Translations under genes and position numbers: made by a program
Notes under the pieces: generated by a model
Seen by the model: only the letters and a program-made list of their open reading frames with translations
Database searches by the model: none
Told to the model about the DNA's origin: nothing
DNA from: Gemmatimonadota bacterium
Lineage (GTDB): Bacteria; Gemmatimonadota; Gemmatimonadetes; Palauibacterales; KS3-K002
DNA: 40,737 bases
Assembly: GCA_020344015.1 (NCBI GenBank)
Contig: CP070812.1
Coordinates: 1,343,003 to 1,383,739, forward strand
Direction: 5' to 3'
Part shown: piece after piece, positions 8,725-16,913 of the stretch
Layout of the letters: every line of letters starts with the position of its first letter
How positions within the stretch are numbered: position 1 is the first letter of the stretch

Positions 8725-11700
8725 ATGCGTAGCTCGTCGGTTCTATTAGGCCTGCTTCTCACTCTTGTCTCTCCGCTGCGGTCCCAAGACCTGGTCATAA
8801 AGAAGTGGTTGGTAAGCGGCCCGATCCCGTCGGGCCGGGGCGAAGAGCGTGTGCTTGCGGATCAGCTGGGCGGCGATGCGTCGTCGATGCCGACCCTGGG
8901 CGACGAGGGCTGGGTCGAGGCGGAGACCGATCCGTTCGGCCGGCTGAACCTGAACGAGGTTTTCGCGGGTCAGGCCACGGAGTGGAGCGCTGCCTACGGT
9001 CACGTCTACGTGTTCGCGCCGGAGGATCGCACTCTGTTGCTGGTGGCGGACAGCGACGACGACCTGGTGATCCACGTGAACGGCCAGCGGGTCTGGGTGA
9101 ACGAGGTGGCGCGCGGCCTGGGCACGGGCAGCGACTCGGTGACCGTGCGACTGGCGGAGGGCTGGAACAGTCTCTTGCTAAAGCCACTGAACCGAGGCGG
9201 CGGGTTCGGCCTGCTGGCGCGCCTGTCACCGGGCGCCGGAATCGAGCTCTCCACCGTGAAGCCGCCGGGCCTCGTGGCCCACAACCACCCGAAGGCCACG
9301 GTCACTGTGGGACCGATCTTCCTGCGGGAGGGCCTGAGCTGGCGTGGCGGCGAGCTCGCGGCGGGCGTCCGGTTACCCATCGCCGCCTGGGGCTCGGAGC
9401 CCTTCGCCGATGTAAGTCTCGAGTTAGAGCAGGGCGGACGGACGTTGGAGCGCGGCGGGTTCGCCGAGATCGCTCCGGGTAAGCCGGCGGAGATCGAGCT
9501 GACGCTGGGGTTCGATGCGCTCCAGCAGGCTGCCATCGGCGAGGCGCCGTTCGTTGCGGCGACCCGTTGGAGTGGCGGCTCGGACCGTGCCGATGTGTTC
9601 GTGAACGCGGACCAGCTACTGCGTCTGGTGGGCGGCCGCATCGCGATCGACGGGTTGGTCGTCGATTCGACGGGTGGTGCGCCGGTGCGTATCAGTGCCG
9701 AGCTCGCGATCCCCGACGCGTTCGACGGCCTGAGCGTCGACCTGGCTACGCGTGGGCTCGGCCCGAACGCGGCTTACCGCGTGAACGAGCGGGACGCCGA
9801 GTGGCGGACTGGCGACGTGGAGCTGTGTGCGCCGTGCAGTGCCGGCGAACAGGTACGCATCGAGATCGCGCTGGAGAGCGGGCGCCCTTTGTGGATGATG
9901 CCGGTGCTGCGGGTGCGCGAGATCGGCTATGCCGAGTACGCCGACGGCTACGAGTACGCGAAGACGCTGGCCGGTCGCGCGCCCGAAATCGAGAGGCCCG
10001 ATCCGGCCGAATGGCTTCGCGCCCGCGGGAGCCCAAGCGCCGCGGCCTACCAGGATCTGCTGCGTCGCTATCGCGAGGCGTACGCGCCGCTGGCCGCGGA
10101 GATCCGGCGCGACACGCTGCACCTCATCGGGAACTCGCACATCGATGCGGCTTGGCTGGCGCCGTGGAGCGAGACGCGCGACGTGATCCGGGAAACCTGG
10201 CGCACCTCGCTCAAGCTGGCCGAGATCTTCCCCGGCTACATCTTCAGCGGCAGCCATGCGGCGTTCTACGACATGCTGGACCGGTTGGAGCCGGGACTGT
10301 CCGACTCGCTGAGCGCGGCGGTGGAGAGCGGCCGCTGGGTGCCGGTGGGCGGCTGGTGGGTCGAATCGGATCTCAACGTGCCGTCCGGCGAATCGCTGGT
10401 TCGGCAGGGTCTGTACGGCCAGCGGTACTTCGAGCGTCGCTTCGGCAGCCGCTCGAAGGTGGCCTGGACGCCCGACTGCTTCGGCTACCCGTGGACGATC
10501 CCGCAGATCCTGCAGGGCGCCGGTCTCGAGTACTTCGTCACGCAGAAGATCCGCTGGAACGACTCCACCGAGTTCGCCTACAACGCCTTCCACTGGGAAG
10601 GTCTCGATGGGACGCGGGTGCTCACCTACAACCCGTACGGCTACACGCACAACCTGAACGCGGGGCAACTCGTGGCCCAGCGGATCGAGGACCGGGAGCG
10701 GACCGGGATCAACCACCAGCTGGTCCTGTACGGTGTCGGCGATCACGGGGGCGGCCCGACGATCGCGATGCTGGAACGGGCCGGGGACCTGCGGCGCGTG
10801 CCGACCTTCCCAGCGATGGTTTACGACCGGCCGCTTGAGGCGCTGGAGACGGTTCGCGAGGCCGAGACGGGCGAAGGGTTTCCCGTTTGGGATGATGAGC
10901 TTTACCTGGAGTACCATCGCGGGACGTACACTACACAAGGCCTCGCCAAGCAACGCAACCGTCGGAGCGAGGTGATGCTGCAGACGGCCGAGGCGCTGGC
11001 GACGGTCGCGACGACGCCGTACCCGCGCGAGCGACTCGAAGAGGCGTGGCGACTGGTTCTGTTCAATCAGTTCCACGACATACTGCCGGGCTCGAGCATC
11101 CGGGAGGTCTACGAGGATGCGGAGATCTTCTACGATAGCGCCTGGGCGATCCTCAAACCGCTGACGTTGGCCGCGTTCGACGACCTGCGCGCGCGCATGA
11201 ACACGCGCGGGCGCGGCCGGGCAGTCGTCGTCTTCAATCCGCTGGGCTGGGAGCGCAGTGGCTCGGCGGCCGTGCTTGACGAAAGCGGCGACATCAGAGT
11301 CGTGACGCTAAACGGTGTGCCGGCGTTCGGTGCGCGGGTCGTCCATCTGCCGCGCGACGCGATGTCGAGGGAAGACCGGAGGCTGGCGGAGCCGCGGGCC
11401 GGCGCGAACTGGATCGAGAACGCCTATCTGCGAGTCGAGATCGACACGCTTACGGGCGAGATCGTGCGGGTGTACGACAGAGAGAACGAACGTGAAGCGC
11501 TGGCGCCGGGCGGACGGGCGAGCGTGCTGCAGATCTTCGACGACCGGCCGGGCCAGTGGGACGCCTGGAACATCGTCATCTGGGGCGATCGCTGGGACGT
11601 GCAGGACGTACGGCGGGTCGAGGTCGCAGCCGATGAGCGCGAGGCGCGCATCAACATCGAGCGTCGGTGGGGCGAATCCGTCTTTAGGCAAACGCTGATG

Positions 11701-12441
11701 TTGGCACGCGGCTCCCGGATTCTGGACGTGTACAACGAGGTGGACTGGCACGAGCACCGCAAGCTGCTCAAGGTAGGGTTCGAGCTGGGCGTCGATGCGG
11801 ATTCGGCGACGTACGAGATACCGTACGGGACCATCGGCCGCTCCGGTAACCCGCGGACCAAAGCCGAGCGCGCCAAGTTCGAGGTGCCCGGCCATCGTTG
11901 GGCGGACGTGTCCGCCGCCGGCTACGGCGTGAGCATCCTTAACGACAGCAAGTACGGCTGGGACTACAAGGGCAACGTCCTTCGATTATCGCTGCTGCGC
12001 TCGCCGGTTTGGCCCGACTCGCTGGCCGACCGGGGGACCCACCAATTTCGCTTCGCCATATATCCCCATGCGGGCGACTGGCGCGCCGCGGGGACCGTGC
12101 GTCGCGCTGCCGAGTACAACGTCCCGCTCGTCGCCGGCCTCGAGCCGCAGCATCCCGGCGCTCTGGGGACGGAGGTTTCATTCGCCGTCGCCGAGCCGGG
12201 GAGCGTGGAGCTCGCCTGGCTGAAACGTGCGGAGGACTCCGAGGCCTGGGTTTTGAGGTTGGTGGAGTGGCATGGACAGCCGGCCGAGGCTCGTGTGAGG
12301 CTCGCCTGCGAGGTGAGCGGGGCGTGGCGGGCGAATCTGCTGGAGGATCGGGGGGAGGCGGTCGCCGTCGATGGGAGGTCGGTGCGGGTGTCGATCAGGC
12401 CGTACGAGATCGCTACGGTGATCGTGGGGTGTGAGCGTTGA
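8725..12441 (+). CDS. Glycoside hydrolase family 38 alpha-mannosidase, exported
   Basis: Cleaves alpha-linked mannose. 1238 residues from ATG 8725, which follows AAGAAGAGG and starts a clean signal peptide (MRSSSVLLGLLLTLVSPLRS); GTG 8692 would bury it. Residues about 25-440 are an extra beta-rich region with PA14-like or galactose-binding-like traits (LLLVADSDDDLVIHVNGQRV). The catalytic domain starts about residue 465 with the zinc motif NSHIDAAWL, then TPDCFGYPW with the expected nucleophile Asp (about 584), GDHGGGPT, and NQFHDILPGSS (about 781). The C-terminal half is the beta-sandwich typical of GH38. Its stop (12439-12441) overlaps a TTG frame of the EEP gene. Likely role: periplasmic or surface glycan breakdown. 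Confidence 0.93.
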   Translation: MRSSSVLLGLLLTLVSPLRSQDLVIKKWLVSGPIPSGRGEERVLADQLGGDASSMPTLGDEGWVEAETDPFGRLNLNEVFAGQATEWSAAYGHVYVFAPEDRTLLLVADSDDDLVIHVNGQRVWVNEVARGLGTGSDSVTVRLAEGWNSLLLKPLNRGGGFGLLARLSPGAGIELSTVKPPGLVAHNHPKATVTVGPIFLREGLSWRGGELAAGVRLPIAAWGSEPFADVSLELEQGGRTLERGGFAEIAPGKPAEIELTLGFDALQQAAIGEAPFVAATRWSGGSDRADVFVNADQLLRLVGGRIAIDGLVVDSTGGAPVRISAELAIPDAFDGLSVDLATRGLGPNAAYRVNERDAEWRTGDVELCAPCSAGEQVRIEIALESGRPLWMMPVLRVREIGYAEYADGYEYAKTLAGRAPEIERPDPAEWLRARGSPSAAAYQDLLRRYREAYAPLAAEIRRDTLHLIGNSHIDAAWLAPWSETRDVIRETWRTSLKLAEIFPGYIFSGSHAAFYDMLDRLEPGLSDSLSAAVESGRWVPVGGWWVESDLNVPSGESLVRQGLYGQRYFERRFGSRSKVAWTPDCFGYPWTIPQILQGAGLEYFVTQKIRWNDSTEFAYNAFHWEGLDGTRVLTYNPYGYTHNLNAGQLVAQRIEDRERTGINHQLVLYGVGDHGGGPTIAMLERAGDLRRVPTFPAMVYDRPLEALETVREAETGEGFPVWDDELYLEYHRGTYTTQGLAKQRNRRSEVMLQTAEALATVATTPYPRERLEEAWRLVLFNQFHDILPGSSIREVYEDAEIFYDSAWAILKPLTLAAFDDLRARMNTRGRGRAVVVFNPLGWERSGSAAVLDESGDIRVVTLNGVPAFGARVVHLPRDAMSREDRRLAEPRAGANWIENAYLRVEIDTLTGEIVRVYDRENEREALAPGGRASVLQIFDDRPGQWDAWNIVIWGDRWDVQDVRRVEVAADEREARINIERRWGESVFRQTLMLARGSRILDVYNEVDWHEHRKLLKVGFELGVDADSATYEIPYGTIGRSGNPRTKAERAKFEVPGHRWADVSAAGYGVSILNDSKYGWDYKGNVLRLSLLRSPVWPDSLADRGTHQFRFAIYPHAGDWRAAGTVRRAAEYNVPLVAGLEPQHPGALGTEVSFAVAEPGSVELAWLKRAEDSEAWVLRLVEWHGQPAEARVRLACEVSGAWRANLLEDRGEAVAVDGRSVRVSIRPYEIATVIVGCER

Positions 12442-12454
12442 CGGTGGCGGTCAC

Positions 12455-12526
12455 GATTACGACAACGACAATGATAACGATAACGACGGCGATAACGACG
12501 ACGATGGCGATGGCGATGGGGAGGGG
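12455..12526 (+). repeat. Degenerate hexamer array (GAY-NRC units)
   Basis: Twelve hexamers in register, from GATTAC and GACAAC through GATAAC to GATGGC and GATGGG. The array lies across the GH38/EEP gene junction and overlaps the possible starts of the EEP gene. One frame would encode Asp-Asn repeats, the EEP frame Thr/Ile/Met repeats; neither looks like selected protein. The last units match the GATGGC arrays at 19991-20088. Confidence 0.75.
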
Positions 12527-13388
12527 GAACTGGTGGCGGGTGGTCGCGGTCATAGTGGTCGCGCTCGTCCTCACCTATGGACCGCGGCCCGAGGGTCGGC
12601 CGCTCACCGTCATGAGCTTCAATATCCGTTACGGTACGGCCGACGATGGGGAGAACGCCTGGCCACTGCGGCGCGAGCTCGTGTTCGATGTTATCCGCGA
12701 GCACGATCCGGAAGTGGTGGGGGTGCAGGAGGCGCTGCGGTTCCAGCTCGACGAGATAGGGGCGGCGATCCCGGGCTACGGCGAGCTCGGCGTTGGTCGC
12801 GACGATGGCCGGGAGGCCGGCGAGTACGCCGCGATCCTATTTAGGTTGAATCGCTTCGAGGTATCGGAGAGTGGCACCTTTTGGTTCTCCGACGAGCCTG
12901 AAACAGCGGGCTCGATCGGCTGGGGTGCTAACCTGCCGCGCATTTGCACCTGGGCACGGCTAATCGAGAGGGACTCGGGCCGCGCTTTCTACATCTTCAA
13001 CGTCCATTTCGATCACCAGAGACAAGAGTCGCGTGAGCGCAGCGCCGTTCTGCTGCTCGAACGTATCGAAGCGCGGGCACACGCCGACCCGACCCTCGTG
13101 ACCGGCGACTTCAACGCCGGCGAGGAGAATCCAGCGATGCTCTTTCTGCTGGGCGCCGGGGCAGCGGAGTCGAGCACGAGGTTACGCGACAGCTTCCGTG
13201 TGGTTCGTCCCGGAGCAGTCGACGTCGGAACCTTCAATGGGTTCACAGGCCGAACGACCGGGCCGAAGATCGATGCAATCTTGGTGTCGGGAAGTTGGAA
13301 TGTGGAGTCGGCGGCGATAGTGCGGACATCAGTAGATGGGCGATATCCCTCGGATCATTTTCCAGTCTTGGCAGTGATCAATTATTGA
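12504..13388 (+). CDS. Endonuclease/exonuclease/phosphatase (EEP) family hydrolase
   Basis: DNase I-like fold hydrolase acting on a phosphodiester or phosphomonoester; substrate unknown. Conserved points: MSFNIRYG, VGVQEAL (metal-binding Glu), FNVHFDHQ (catalytic His), TGDFNAGEENP, and the closing DHFPVLAVI. The N-terminus WWRVVAVIVVALVLTYG is an uncleaved anchor or signal segment, placing the enzyme outside the cytoplasm. The start is uncertain: ATGs at 12504, 12510 and 12516 fall in the hexamer array without a ribosome site, and a TTG at 12438 overlaps the GH38 stop. I report 12504 because anything earlier only translates the repeat. It directly follows the mannosidase and may act with it on phosphorylated or lipid-linked glycans (inference). 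Confidence 0.88.
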   Translation: MAMAMGRGNWWRVVAVIVVALVLTYGPRPEGRPLTVMSFNIRYGTADDGENAWPLRRELVFDVIREHDPEVVGVQEALRFQLDEIGAAIPGYGELGVGRDDGREAGEYAAILFRLNRFEVSESGTFWFSDEPETAGSIGWGANLPRICTWARLIERDSGRAFYIFNVHFDHQRQESRERSAVLLLERIEARAHADPTLVTGDFNAGEENPAMLFLLGAGAAESSTRLRDSFRVVRPGAVDVGTFNGFTGRTTGPKIDAILVSGSWNVESAAIVRTSVDGRYPSDHFPVLAVINY

Positions 13389-13396
13389 TCTGAAAG

Positions 13397-13593
13397 CTAC
13401 TTCGACATTGTACAGCCGACAACCGATTGCTCGGCTGTTCTTCGACTATCAAGTTCCAATATCCGACGTCCAGCGTCCTACGTTGACGCGATCAGGCAAC
13501 GTCGAACGCTGAACGTCGAGCGTCGGGAGTTGTCAGCCGCTTCCGCCACTCGAAAATCGGTAGTCGGCTGTCGGCTGTTCAATGTCGAAGTAG
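13397..13593. repeat. Large imperfect inverted repeat built from heptamers
   Basis: Fills the gap between the converging EEP and aminotransferase genes. Outer arms are 13397-13428 and 13555-13593: both contain CTACTTCGACATTG (or its complement with one change) followed by heptamers near ACAGCCG and ending CCGATT. The right arm is longer by exactly one heptamer. An inner pair (about 13463-13485 and 13497-13525) uses other heptamers near CCGACGT and CCAGCGT, again with an extra unit on the right. It may also end transcription of both genes. Confidence 0.75.
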
Positions 13594-13602
13594 TTCTTCC
13601 TA

Positions 13603-14733
13603 TCACACCCACCCGTTCGTGCGAAATTCTCTGAGCACTTCTGTGAAGCGCTCCATCTCGTCGGGCGCCCCGATCGAGAGTCGGTTGTACTCGAGCATCG
13701 GGGGGAACGGACGGCCCACGAAGATGTCGTGCTCGCGCATCCGCTCGCGATAGGTTCGCAGATCTCCGCTGATGCGGTGCAGCACAAAGTTCGTGTTGCT
13801 GGGCAGATACTCGAGGCCGAGCTCGTCGAGGCATTCGTGGAGGATGCGTTTGCCGTCGGCGTTGGCGCGGCGGCTCCGCTCGATCAGTCCCGAGTCGCGC
13901 AGCGAGGCGAGCGCCGCCACCAGGGCCAGGTGGTTGGCGTTGTTTCTGCCGATATAGCTGCGCAGCAGGTCGGCGGTCTCGGGATGGGCGATTCCATAAC
14001 CCAGCCGCATGCCGGCCATCGCGTAGATCTTCGAAAAGCTGCGGGTGACGATGACGTTGCGCCGCTCGGCGATCCATTTGGCGCTCGTCCAGTAGCCTGG
14101 ATCCTCGCAGTACTCATAGTACGCCTCGTCTACGAGGAAGTGTGTGTTCTCGGAGGCCGTCTCGATCCAGGCGTCCACCTCGGCGCTGGGCGTGACCGTC
14201 CCGGTCGGGTTGTTCGGGTTGCAGACGTAGACGATGACGCGACTCGGCGCCGCAGCGGCGAGTTCCTTCATTCGCTCGAGGTCGTGGGCGAAGCGCCCGT
14301 CGAGCGGCACCTTCTCCAGCTTGTAGGGGAACGGCTGGCAGTACCAGGGCACGTCCTCGTAGGTGGGCTCGGCCAGGATCAGGCGGGCGTCAGGCGTGGA
14401 GAGCGCCTGCACCGCCATCTGCAGGACCTCGGTGGAGCCACACCCCAGTACGATGTTCTCCTCCTTCACCCCGTTGATCGCCGCCAGCTCCTGTGTCAGC
14501 TCGGCCCGTTCGCCGGGATAGCGGTTCGCCCTGGCTATCCCGTCGATCACCGCGCGCCGTGCGTCCGGCGCCAGGCCCAGCGGATTCTCGTTCGAGTTCA
14601 GCTCGAGCGGTCCGTCCGACCGTGCGGGAAACGCCTGGGCCGGGTCAGGGAGTAAAGCGACTCCGCCAACGCTAGCCGCTCCGATCCCTGCTCCTAGCGC
14701 TAATCCACTCCGCAAGAAGTCTCTGCGTTCCAT
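13603..14733 (-). CDS. Tat-exported class I/II aminotransferase (HisC-like)
   Basis: PLP-dependent aminotransferase of fold type I, closest in pattern to histidinol-phosphate aminotransferase. The start is a twin-arginine signal, MERRDFLRSGLALGAG, cut near PAQA, so the enzyme is predicted to be exported folded with its cofactor. Seen: ELNSNENPLG, LGCGSTEVLQ, the VCNPNNPTGT loop, VDEAYYEYC, and the PLP lysine in TRSFSKIYAMAG (about residue 233), then RLGYGI. Length is normal. ATG 14733 was chosen over GTG 14757 because GAGGCGG lies just upstream and it begins directly at the Tat motif. No his genes are near, so a histidine-synthesis role is unlikely; its amino-acid or amine substrate is unknown. 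Confidence 0.9.
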   Translation of the reverse strand: MERRDFLRSGLALGAGIGAASVGGVALLPDPAQAFPARSDGPLELNSNENPLGLAPDARRAVIDGIARANRYPGERAELTQELAAINGVKEENIVLGCGSTEVLQMAVQALSTPDARLILAEPTYEDVPWYCQPFPYKLEKVPLDGRFAHDLERMKELAAAAPSRVIVYVCNPNNPTGTVTPSAEVDAWIETASENTHFLVDEAYYEYCEDPGYWTSAKWIAERRNVIVTRSFSKIYAMAGMRLGYGIAHPETADLLRSYIGRNNANHLALVAALASLRDSGLIERSRRANADGKRILHECLDELGLEYLPSNTNFVLHRISGDLRTYRERMREHDIFVGRPFPPMLEYNRLSIGAPDEMERFTEVLREFRTNGWV

Positions 14734-14873
14734 GGCCGCCTCGTCTGTAGAAGTCACAGTGTGCAGGAGTCTGGGCTCGAAAACTTAAGCATGGAGCGGC
14801 GGGCGGTGCCCCCGCAAGCCCGGCCGGCCGGTTGCCGGAGGCGATATCTGCATCCTGGACGGATTCCTAGAGA

Positions 14874-15023
14874 TTGGAGCGGTCGCCGGTTGAAGTCAGC
14901 TGGGCAGGGAATACGGCGCTAGCGCGAGCGGATCTTGAGGTGGCAGCTGCCATCTATCGCCGTTTGAGCGCCGACAAGCGGCAAGAGAGGGTGGAGGAGA
15001 AGCTGGGTCGGAGCAGATCGTAG
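14874..15023 (+). other. Short orphan reading frame, possibly a gene remnant
   Basis: TTG-started frame of 49 codons after an in-frame TAG at 14868. The product is protein-like (SWAGNTALARADLEVAAAIY, then RRLSADKRQERVEEKLG) with an amphipathic charged helix and ends at TAG 15021. No ribosome site is seen and I do not recognise a family. It could be the C-terminal stub of a lost gene. The remaining sequence of this 391-bp gap between the aminotransferase start and the kinase ATG shows only an A/T-rich TAATTTTAAA near 15070 that might be the kinase promoter -10. Confidence 0.25.
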
Positions 15024-15124
15024 GCTGAGAAGTCATCTTCTAGTCAAATCCATCCAATAGCAGCCGGGTAATTTTAAACGCCGCCGTGGCGCAGCGGCAA
15101 GCGGTGCCGTATCATCTGGGCGTC

Positions 15125-16807
15125 ATGAAAGCGAGGTTCCTCGAGAAGGCGGCGGATACACCTACCCCGACGCCGAGCATAGCCAGCGCCTCGTTGAGCG
15201 GGCTGCCGCCCGATCTCTTGCAGGAGGCATCGAAGCGACTGGGCTGGGCGGCGCTTGCCTACGCCGGGACGTTCTTCCTGGCGTCCATCGCCCCGCACCT
15301 CCTACGAGTCGAGACGACGATTTTGCCGCCCCACGAGGTGTGGGATCGTGGCTTTCAGCTGCTGGTCTCGGTGATCTCGATCGTACTCGGCCTCTCGGTC
15401 TTCGTGCTCTCGCGCTATGCTAGGATCAGGCCGGATCTACTGCTCGATTTGGGCCTCGTCTTCGAGGTCGTCGGGGCGTTCGGGATCTCGATGGCTCAAT
15501 TCTGGGGCGTCTACCCCGAGTGGAACGCCGGTGTGCTTCAGGAGTATGTCGGCATCCCTTGGGAGTGCGTGTGGATCGTCTTCTTCCCGTTGCTGGCACC
15601 CAACACGCCGGGTAAGACAGCGCTTGCTGCGGTGGCAGCCGCGTCGACCGGGCTGCTGACGATACTGCTGTCGAAAGCGGCAGGCGCTACGAGCCCCGAC
15701 GCGCCGATGACGTTCTTCTTATTCTACTTCGCGTTCACGACCTACGTCTGTGCCGGACTGGCCATCTTCGTATCGCGGATCGTCTACAGGTTCGGGCACC
15801 GCCTGAGGAAGGCGCGTGAGATCGGCAGCTACCACTTGGTGAAGCCGTTGGGTAAAGGCGGGATGGGCGAGGTCTGGCTGGCTCAGCACCGAATGCTAGC
15901 CAGGCCGGCGGCGATCAAGCTGATCCGGCCCGAGGCTCTAGGCAAGGATGACGCTTCGCGGCTCACCGTCCTGCGGCGCTTCGAACGCGAGGCTCGCGCC
16001 ACGGCGGCGCTCGGTTCGTTCAATACCATCCAGCTGTACGACTTCGGAATCACCGAAGAGGGTTCCTTCTACTATGTGATGGAGCTACTCAACGGGCTGA
16101 ACCTCGATGGTCTGGTGTGGAAGTTCGGTCCCGTCGCCCCGGCACGAACGGCCCACATACTGCGCCAGGTCTGCCGCTCGTTGGGCGAAGCGCACGAGAG
16201 CGGGCTGGTCCATCGTGACGTGAAACCGGCGAACATCTACGTCTGCCGCGTCGGTCCCGACTACGATGTCGTGAAGGTGCTCGACTTCGGACTGGTGAAG
16301 TCGTTCAAGGCGGACGAGCCGGGGGCGACGGAGCTTACGGCCGAGGGGATCGCCACCGGCACACCGGCGTTCATGGCGCCGGAGCTGGCGATGGGCAAAG
16401 GCGAGGTAGACGGCCGCACGGATATCTACGGCGTCGGTTGCGTGGCGTACTGGCTGCTTACCGGCCAGCGTGTCTTCGAGGCCGACGGCTCGTTGGCGAC
16501 CGTCCTCGCGCACGTTCAGGAGCAGCCGGTCCCTCCCTCACAGCGTAGCGAGCTGGAGATCCCCGAGTCGTTGGAGCAGGTCGTCCTCGCCTGCCTGGAG
16601 AAGGATCCGGCGGCCCGGCCGCAGAGCGCTGCCGAGCTCGACGAGCGGCTCGTGGCTTGTGGCCTCGATTCGAGGTGGGAGGCTCAGCAGGCTAAGGACT
16701 GGTGGACGCTCCACATGCCCGAGTCGGATTTCGCGGAGCTGGAAGCGGAAGCCGCCGATCTCGGGGAGGCATCGCTGCTGACCGTACAGAGAGAGTCCAT
16801 CCCGTAG
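15125..16807 (+). CDS. Ser/Thr protein kinase with N-terminal membrane domain
   Basis: Phosphorylates proteins on Ser/Thr. From ATG 15125 it has 560 residues (GTG 15086 would add 13). Residues about 35-225 hold around six hydrophobic helices (ALAYAGTFFLASIAP, FQLLVSVISIVLGLSVFVL, FFLFYFAFTTYVCAGLAIF). The Hanks-type kinase domain follows at about 233-520: glycine loop GKGGMGEVW, AIKLIR lysine (about 263), catalytic VHRDVKPANI (about 363), DFGLVK (about 386), then TGTPAFMAPE. Bacterial kinases of this class usually place the kinase first and the membrane segment after it; here the order is reversed and no extracellular sensor follows. The cytoplasmic kinase would thus be signalled through the membrane bundle (inference). 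Monocistronic, converging on the DUF4397 gene. Confidence 0.93.
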   Translation: MKARFLEKAADTPTPTPSIASASLSGLPPDLLQEASKRLGWAALAYAGTFFLASIAPHLLRVETTILPPHEVWDRGFQLLVSVISIVLGLSVFVLSRYARIRPDLLLDLGLVFEVVGAFGISMAQFWGVYPEWNAGVLQEYVGIPWECVWIVFFPLLAPNTPGKTALAAVAAASTGLLTILLSKAAGATSPDAPMTFFLFYFAFTTYVCAGLAIFVSRIVYRFGHRLRKAREIGSYHLVKPLGKGGMGEVWLAQHRMLARPAAIKLIRPEALGKDDASRLTVLRRFEREARATAALGSFNTIQLYDFGITEEGSFYYVMELLNGLNLDGLVWKFGPVAPARTAHILRQVCRSLGEAHESGLVHRDVKPANIYVCRVGPDYDVVKVLDFGLVKSFKADEPGATELTAEGIATGTPAFMAPELAMGKGEVDGRTDIYGVGCVAYWLLTGQRVFEADGSLATVLAHVQEQPVPPSQRSELEIPESLEQVVLACLEKDPAARPQSAAELDERLVACGLDSRWEAQQAKDWWTLHMPESDFAELEAEAADLGEASLLTVQRESIP

Positions 16808-16848
16808 CAGCTACGCCGGTACATCAAGCCTTTAAAGATTTGAAGGGA

Positions 16849-16900
16849 GGCGGGGCGAGCGCGACGCCTGGAGGGGGGCGCCACTGCGCGCTCGCCCGCC
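16849..16900. terminator. Bidirectional hairpin terminator
   Basis: Stem of GGCGGGGCGAGCGCG (16849-16863) with CGCGCTCGCCCGCC (16887-16900); one bulged base, otherwise complementary. It sits between the kinase stop (16807) and the stop of the opposing DUF4397 gene (16914). Confidence 0.6.
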
Positions 16901-16913
16901 GTGGAGAGAGACG

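Noticed and set aside
12431..12844. Frame encoding Asp-Asn repeats, like a calcium-binding RTX or acidic-repeat protein
   Set aside because: It is the hexamer array read in another frame; the rest of that frame is Arg-rich shadow of the EEP gene.
13397..13593. CRISPR array
   Set aside because: The repeated units are 7 bp with no spacers of regular length, and the structure is an inverted repeat.
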